Source: Brachionus plicatilis
Lineage: Eukaryota > Rotifera > Eurotatoria > Ploima > Brachionidae
Direction of reading: 5' to 3'
Length of the DNA stretch: 64,000 bases
Assembly: GCA_010279815.1 (NCBI GenBank)
Contig: QEOQ01000206.1
Location: forward strand, 1,492,785-1,556,784
Shown: positions 58,977-64,000 of the stretch, in pieces
Layout: each line of letters opens with the position of its first letter
Position numbering within the stretch: position 1 is the stretch's first letter
Notes under the pieces: model-generated
What the model was told of the DNA's origin: nothing
Database searches by the model: none
The model's input: the letters and a program-made list of their open reading frames with translations, nothing else
Translations under genes and position numbers: made by a program

Positions 58977-59080
58977 CAAAATTGTCAGTATCAGTGCAGT
59001 GCAAAATTGTCATAAAAAATTGTCATAGAAAAAAAAAACAAAATAGTCATCGTAAAATTGTCAAACCAATTAAAAAATAA
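58977..59080. repeat. Irregular AAAATTGTCA array
   Basis: Four to five spaced copies of AAAATTGTCA or AAATAGTCA in about 100 bp, similar in style to the subterminal arrays of MULE-like elements in this window. No inverted partner was located. Confidence 0.5.
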
Positions 59081-59286
59081 ATTGAATGTCAAATCTGATT
59101 GGCGATTAATTTCAAAGAAAATTTATCTTTGAATTAAATAAGAAGAATATTAAAAGAAGCTAAGATAAAAATGAAACAATTAGAAGAAAAATTTTAATTA
59201 ATTAATTTAAAAAATAGTTGAGTCATATAAATATAAATTGAAAATGAAAATAAATTAACATAAATTATTTTCTTGCGGATATTAAA

Positions 59287-60210
59287 ATGGAGGATGAAAA
59301 TATTCCTCAAGTCCATCATGACAACGAGTTTCCCATGCTGGAGAGTCAAGATAATTGGCGGAAAAGGGATGCAAATCATTTAACTTATTCACCGTCAGGT
59401 GTCCAACAAAAAAGCAAGCAAAAGCATTACTCAGAATTAGCGGCAATTCTTATTCGTAGACTTGACATTAAAATACTTGGGAATTCATTGAATTTGAACA
59501 AATATTTAAGAGAAAATTTAGCGAAACTTGGAATCAGGCCAGATGATATAAGAGTTAAACCTACGGCCAATGGTAATTTAATGATCTACCCTGAAAAAGA
59601 GGAGCATAAAACGGTTATGCTAAGTGATGAAAAGGTGTTCGAAGGATACGAAAAAATTGACACTGGTGTAGCGAAGCAGTATAGTGTTATTGTCAGGAAC
59701 ATAGCAGGCAGTGAAATTGAACAAGAAGATAAAGAAAAATATGGGATGGTTAAGGTTATACCGTTCGAGCGCAATGGAAGGGAAATAAAAGTTTGCAAGA
59801 TTATTTTAGATGATGTTAGTGTATTTGAAGAAATAGTCACGAGCGTCTCGATGGGGTTGGGATACACAAAATATCCAGTTAAAGAATGTGAAAAACCACC
59901 GAAAAGATGCCTTAACTGTCATAAATTCAACCATACAATTCTTAGCTGTAAAGAATTGAACAAATCATGCGCTAAATGTAAAAAACAAGCTCATACGGGC
60001 GAGTGTACCAGTCAACTCGAATGTGTAAACTGTGGTGGAAAACATTCTGATTATTACAGAGGATGTCCTAGTTATAAAGACGCTGTTAAGAGATCATTCG
60101 CTCAATTGGTCAATAACATTAATAATAATAAACAAGCTTCAAACTCACAAGACGCGCCAAGTGGATTTTATCGAAATGAGAGTCAATGTACTCAAATGCA
60201 GTGTATGTAG
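59287..60210 (+). CDS. LINE ORF1 protein with three CCHC zinc knuckles
   Basis: 307 aa, uninterrupted. The N-terminal half has no clear motif. The middle (about 130-200) resembles an RNA-recognition-like region of gag-type ORF1 proteins (QYSVIVRNIAG ... FERNGREIKVCKI). Three knuckles follow: C208-C211-H216-C221, C228-C231-H236-C240 and C246-C249-H253-C260; the last has the x3-H-x6-C spacing typical of Jockey/I-clade ORF1. The protein binds LINE RNA and chaperones target-primed reverse transcription. ORF2 sequence follows within 180 bp. A second overlapping frame (60032-60226) is a shadow. Confidence 0.88.
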   Translation: MEDENIPQVHHDNEFPMLESQDNWRKRDANHLTYSPSGVQQKSKQKHYSELAAILIRRLDIKILGNSLNLNKYLRENLAKLGIRPDDIRVKPTANGNLMIYPEKEEHKTVMLSDEKVFEGYEKIDTGVAKQYSVIVRNIAGSEIEQEDKEKYGMVKVIPFERNGREIKVCKIILDDVSVFEEIVTSVSMGLGYTKYPVKECEKPPKRCLNCHKFNHTILSCKELNKSCAKCKKQAHTGECTSQLECVNCGGKHSDYYRGCPSYKDAVKRSFAQLVNNINNNKQASNSQDAPSGFYRNESQCTQMQCM

Positions 60211-60387
60211 CCAAGCCTTCAAGTAATAACGATAGCTGTATGCGTGAAATGGGCCAAAACATAGTTAAATTGCTGGAAATGAAAAATACAGTAGAGTCAA
60301 TTGAAAAACGGTTATATAAGGTTGAGGAACTTCAGACGTCAACTAAAGTCTAGAAAATGTCAACTATAGTCTAGAAAAAGAATATGA

Positions 60388-60807
60388 TTGAAAAGAATAT
60401 TAGAGTTATTATGTCTAAAAATTAACTTAATAAACTCAAATTTTTTAGTTTTTTCGTACTACAACCCTCCAAACACCGAACCAAAAAAAGAATTTTTCGA
60501 AAAATTGTACGAAAGTAAAGTAGATTTTGTTTTAGCAGGTGATTTAAATTCCAAAAGTAAAGCTCTAAATAGCGTGGAAAAAAACCCAAATGGTTTTTTT
60601 TTAGACAAAATTTTATTAAATAGTAATTTTTGTGTTTTAAATGATAAATCTCAAACTCACTGTCATTTTACAACACAAAAAGAGGATATTTTAGATCTTT
60701 TTATTGCTTCACCTTGTTTTTACAGCAAAAAAGTTGAATTTTCAAGTCTAAAAATACATGATATGGGCAGTGACCACTATCCTGTTTTACTAAAACTCAA
60801 ATTTTAA
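60388..60807 (+). pseudogene. LINE ORF2 endonuclease (APE type), C-terminal half
   Basis: 139-codon frame: VFSYYNPPNTEPKKEFFEKL, VLAGDLNSKS (catalytic D-x-N), DILDLFIASP and MGSDHYPVLLKL (catalytic SDH). The N-terminal segment with the catalytic N and E is absent, so the nuclease is inactive. The frame ends in a stop before the linker region. Confidence 0.88.
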
Positions 60808-61584
60808 TTTGATTTATATGAAAAAGTTATTAATAATTTAAAAAAGTTGGATCTTAATAAGGCCGAGTGGGATAAGTTTAGAGAGCTTCTAAAACGAAGT
60901 CCCAAATGAAATTAGAAATAATTTAGAAAAATTTAACCAGTTTATAACGGTAAGCCTTGTTTATGCTGCGAAAAATTCAATTCCTACCTTTAAAACTAGA
61001 AATTTTAAAAAAACATTGCCATACTATATTCTGGAATTAATTGATGAAAAACATAGAACAAAAAATCGTCTTAAAAAACACAACAATCCAGAAAAAAAGC
61101 AAGTTTTAACCTTTTTACAAAATTAGATTGGGAAGAAATTGCAGCTTTTAGAGACAAAAATTGGCAAGATTTTCTTGATAAAATAAATAAGAACGTAGTT
61201 TCTTCAAAGCACTTTTGGCGAAAAGTTAATATAAACAGGAATGATTCTAAAAAATCATCAAAGAATTGTCAATTTCCTAAATTAACCTATGATGGCAAAG
61301 AGTATAATACAGAGATGGTTAAAGTTGAGCTATTTGGGAAGCTATTGAAAGAAACTTTTAAGGACAAAAACTTAAACAATTATGATAACAAACATAAGGA
61401 AAAGGTAGAAGAGGAGGTAGCTAAGTATTTGACAAAAGAGAGAAGTAACGAAGCTAGCTTTAAAATATCTGAGTAAGAGCAAGCAATAAATAAATTAAAT
61501 ATAAGTTCAGCACCAGGTCCCGATAATATCCATAATTTATACTTAATAAACTCTTCTGACGATTTTAGAAAACTAATTCTGGAT
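60808..61584 (+). pseudogene. LINE ORF2 linker between endonuclease and RT
   Basis: Broken frames read TLPYYILELIDEKHRTKNRL, DKNWQDFLDKINKNVVSSKH and later INKLNISSAPGPDNIHNLYL, the usual region leading to the RT fingers. Stops occur near 60907, 61125 and 61474. Confidence 0.7.
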
Positions 61585-62433
61585 TTGTTAAATTTGTCTG
61601 CGAGAACAAATGCATTGCCTAACGCGTTGAAAATTGCAAGAATAAGCATGATCCCCAAAAAAAAAGCAAATAGCCCACCCCCTAAAGACTATCGACCAGT
61701 TAGTGTCACAAGTTGTCTAGGTAAATTGTCGGAAAGACTTGTCTTAAAAAGGTTAAACACGTTTATTGAAGAAAATGAGCTGATAATTAAACAACAATCA
61801 GGGTTTAGGAAGCATAGACAAACAAGGCATAATTTATTTCATTTTATACAAAAAACAGTTGAAACATTCGAAAGAAAAAAGAAAGTTTGTGCCATTTTTT
61901 TCGATATTCAGGCAGCATTCGACAAGGTCTGGCATAAAAGTCTTCTTTTTAAAATGATCAAAATGAAGATACCGATTGATCTTATTTTATGGTTAAGAGC
62001 ATTTTTAGAAAATAGGAAATTTTTCGTTAATATTTGAAATACACAATCAAAACTTTACGATATAAAAGCAGGAGTCCCACAAGGAGCAGTGTTTAGTCCT
62101 TTACTTTTTTCGATTTATATAAATGACATACCAACTAAACATAATAAAATCAAAAGTTATTCGCTACTTTTTGCGGACGATCTAGTGTCTTATTTTATCT
62201 TTAATAAGTACAATCACATTCAAAAAATGATAAATGGCTATATTAGGAACATAGAAAAGTGGCTATCACTGTGGCGCTTAAGTATGGCAGCAGAAAAATG
62301 CAATAATATAATTTTTTCAAGTAGGAAGAAAAATCTGACCAAAAAATTGAAGGTTAAAATGTTTAATAAAGACCTAACACCTTCAGATAACATTTGTTTT
62401 TTGGATATAAGATTCGATCATAGTTTGTCGTGA
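61585..62433 (+). pseudogene. LINE ORF2 reverse transcriptase core
   Basis: KIARISMIPKKKANSPPPKD then YRPVSVTSCLGKLSERLVL, GFRKHRQTRHNLF, AIFFDIQAAFDKVWHKSLLF (first catalytic Asp), a stop at 62035, AGVPQGAVFSPLLFSIYIND, LLFADDLVSYF (catalytic ADD) and WLSLWRLSMAAEKC. The second half is 62089-62433. All catalytic residues are present, but the frame is cut by one stop between the halves and another at the end. Confidence 0.88.
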
Positions 62434-62519
62434 ATGGGGTTTTGGTCTAAACAGAAACTCTCTTCAGTTGGTTGTTAAAAATTATGCCAAAATTTTAAAC
62501 AAATCGAGCTTTTTTAAAA

Positions 62520-62903
62520 ATGGGATACCAGGTGAAGACTGGATATATAAGTAAAAACAAATTTATTTGCTTAAAAGTAATTTTTAAAAAACTTAAAAAT
62601 TCAAGCTTTAAAAATCGCTGGTCTTCCCGTCTTTCGTTAAGAGTCAGTCAGAACATAACAATAAATAGAGCCGCAGCGCTGAATAAATCAGTTTTATCTG
62701 ATTTTTATGATAAATTAGAAAGCAAAATTAATGACTTGGGACTAGAAGCAAAACCAAGCAATATTTTTAATGATGACGAATCTGGATTCATTTGTTACCC
62801 GGGTTTACAAAAGGTTTTCAGTCGAAAGGTGGCGAATGAAGTTCTAAATTTGAGCGTGAACAACGATAAAGAAATGTATTCAGTCATGGTAAGCAAAAAT
62901 TAA
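62520..62903 (+). pseudogene. LINE ORF2 C-terminal region
   Basis: 127-codon frame with RLSLRVSQNITINRAAALNK. It sits after the RT thumb on the same strand and in the right order. I identify it by position rather than by a strong motif. Confidence 0.6.
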
Positions 62904-63341
62904 TGTTTATTTCAATAGTTAATCTTAGAAAATTTCGAATTAAAATGATTTTATAAAAATTTCTGATTTCAAACAAAAATTGAAAAAAGCTTTTTGAAAA
63001 ATTGTTTTTTAAAGAATAAGATATTAAAGGATCTTTCAAATATTTTATTCGCTGGAAATAAGCTAAACGGGATTTACCCGAGAAAAAAAAAGGAGAAAAA
63101 AAAAGGAAAATTATTTCAAATAAAAGGCTGTTTTTTTTTTTCTTTTTTTCCTTCTTTTAAAAAGAGAAAAATGGAGACACCCTTGACTTTAAATTAATTT
63201 TTCTTTTTATTTCCTCGTTTTGGATTTCTCTGGTAATTATAGAAGCAGATATTACCCTTCATTTTTTTATCAGCAGTAAAAAAGAATTCAAATCTAAAAT
63301 TATTTTTTTTTAAGTCTTGTTGTAACGCAATTGGCGATTTT
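62904..63341. other. LINE 3' flank with purine/pyrimidine mirror tract
   Basis: 63078-63175 has an A/G-rich stretch (AGAAAAAAAAAGGAG) followed by a T/C-rich stretch of similar form, able to fold back. Short frames here are simple-sequence artefacts. Confidence 0.4.
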
Positions 63342-63875
63342 TTGCCTTTTTACATAATTTTCAAATCAAGTAATCTGTGGAGTACATGGTGTAAAGGGGG
63401 GCCATTAAATTGCAAGTATAATTGTTCAGAATCAGGTTGGATGGAGACCATTGTTTTTCTGGACTGGTTTAGGAATGTTTTTGTAGAGAGTCCCAAACAT
63501 TTGGATGGAGCAAAACTACTAATCCTAGAAGGGCATTCTTCGCACGTTTCAATTGATTAGATTAATATAGCAGGTGAAAACAATGTTCAAATTTTATGCT
63601 TACCAGCTCACACAACACATATTTTGCTACCACTCGATGTTAGTGTTTTTAAGACTGTTAAGCTTGAATGGAAAAAAATTGTTAAGAATTATTTTCTTAA
63701 ATATAATAAGAAAACGAATGATAAAGCAATTTTCCCTAGCTTATTAAATGAGGTAACAAAGAGTGCTTTCAAAAGAGCTCATGCTGTAGCAGGTTTTGAA
63801 ACTACAGGTAAAAATAATGATTTAAATACGCCTGGTTTTTTGGTTTTCAATTTTCTAGTTTATTCTAAATTTTGA
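63342..63875 (+). pseudogene. DDE superfamily (pogo/jerky-like) transposase C-terminal half
   Basis: Two frames separated by an in-frame stop at 63558-63560: WCKGGPLNCKYNCSESGWME then FLDWFRNVF and LLILEGHSSH, followed after the stop by ILCLPAHTTHILLPLDVSVF and KTVKLEWKKIV. This is the DDE_1 endonuclease pattern GP...SGWM...LILDGHxSH...LPxHxTHxLQPLDVGVF. The second catalytic Asp of LILDGH is replaced by Glu, and Gln in LQPLD is Leu, so the enzyme is doubly damaged. The window ends soon after, so terminal repeats may lie beyond it. Confidence 0.85.
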
Positions 63876-64000
63876 AGCTAATTTTTAAGTCAAACGTTAT
63901 TTAAATCCCTTTTTTAGTTTAAATTTTTTAAATTTAATTTGTCTTTTCAAACTTTTTTTTTAAATCACTATGAATGATTTAAATTAAATAAGCCAAAATC

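Larger units (their letters stand above)
59287..62903 (+). mobile_element. LINE with intact ORF1 and broken ORF2
   Basis: The order is ORF1 (gag-like), endonuclease C-terminal half, RT linker, RT palm and thumb, and C-terminal region, as in Jockey/CR1-like LINEs. The 5' half of the endonuclease is missing between 60210 and 60388, and ORF2 has several stops and shifts. It cannot move by itself. Because ORF1 is intact, the copy is probably not very old. Confidence 0.88.

Overview
This is an AT-rich animal nuclear window. It has spliced genes with very short GT-AG introns (about 45-75 bp), animal-type gene families, long gene-poor stretches, and a heavy load of transposon debris: non-LTR retrotransposons (LINEs), hAT, mariner, MULE-like elements and a Helitron. 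Gene content, base composition and intron size would fit a small metazoan such as a monogonont rotifer (Brachionus type). That species-level guess is an inference, and nothing here fixes the taxon.

Host genes, left to right: an acidic AT-hook/SUMO-interacting-motif protein (879-2006, +); an exostosin with only the GT47 half (4584-5789, +); a 16-exon ER chaperone HYOU1/Grp170 (7684-11321, -); an intronless, unusually GC-rich CxxC...HxH protein (14140-15081, -); a 3-exon profilin (31099-31589, -); a 7-exon ERK-type MAP kinase (37076-38569, +); a 5-exon MMAA-type mitochondrial GTPase (39163-40510, +); a 6-exon Na+/K+-ATPase alpha subunit (47043-50452, +); and a 4-exon arrestin-domain protein (55452-56738, -). 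I built the spliced models by hand from splice sites, reading phase and family motifs. All of them close in frame: HYOU1 948 aa, profilin 125, MAPK 374, MMAA 370, ATPase 1024, arrestin 373. These are housekeeping and signalling genes with no sign of operon organisation.

Region 15.5-28.8 kb is a stack of nested mobile elements. A palindromic GATC-rich repeat was split by a TA-flanked 2.25-kb element, which itself holds an 84-bp hAT MITE (8-bp target duplication), a FLYWCH-bearing MULE-like element and a truncated LINE. Next to it, a degenerate LINE (20.4-26.4 kb) was split by a 2.6-kb hAT (8-bp duplication) that carries a 510-bp MULE-like insert (10-bp duplication) and a 775-bp Helitron with recognisable TC...CTAG ends; by a 540-bp TIR element; and by a 722-bp mariner relic. 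Several insertions can be read against an empty copy of the target inside the same window, so the order of events can be recovered.

The rest of the intergenic DNA holds many long inverted repeats, including a perfect 95-bp palindrome with a 72-bp spacer at 11952-12213. It also holds subterminal tandem arrays with 20-, 33-, 41- and 52-bp periods, a LINE with intact ORF1 and broken ORF2 (59287-62903), and a DDE transposase relic at the right edge. A 99-bp run of N marks an assembly gap at 45635-45733. I saw no tRNA, rRNA, CRISPR or prokaryotic gene. I did not find a clear new biological system. The strongest leads are the nested transposon stack, the GT64-less exostosin, the non-canonical NPEL tail of HYOU1, the Q111T-type site of the Na+/K+-ATPase, and the GC-rich CxxC...HxH gene.
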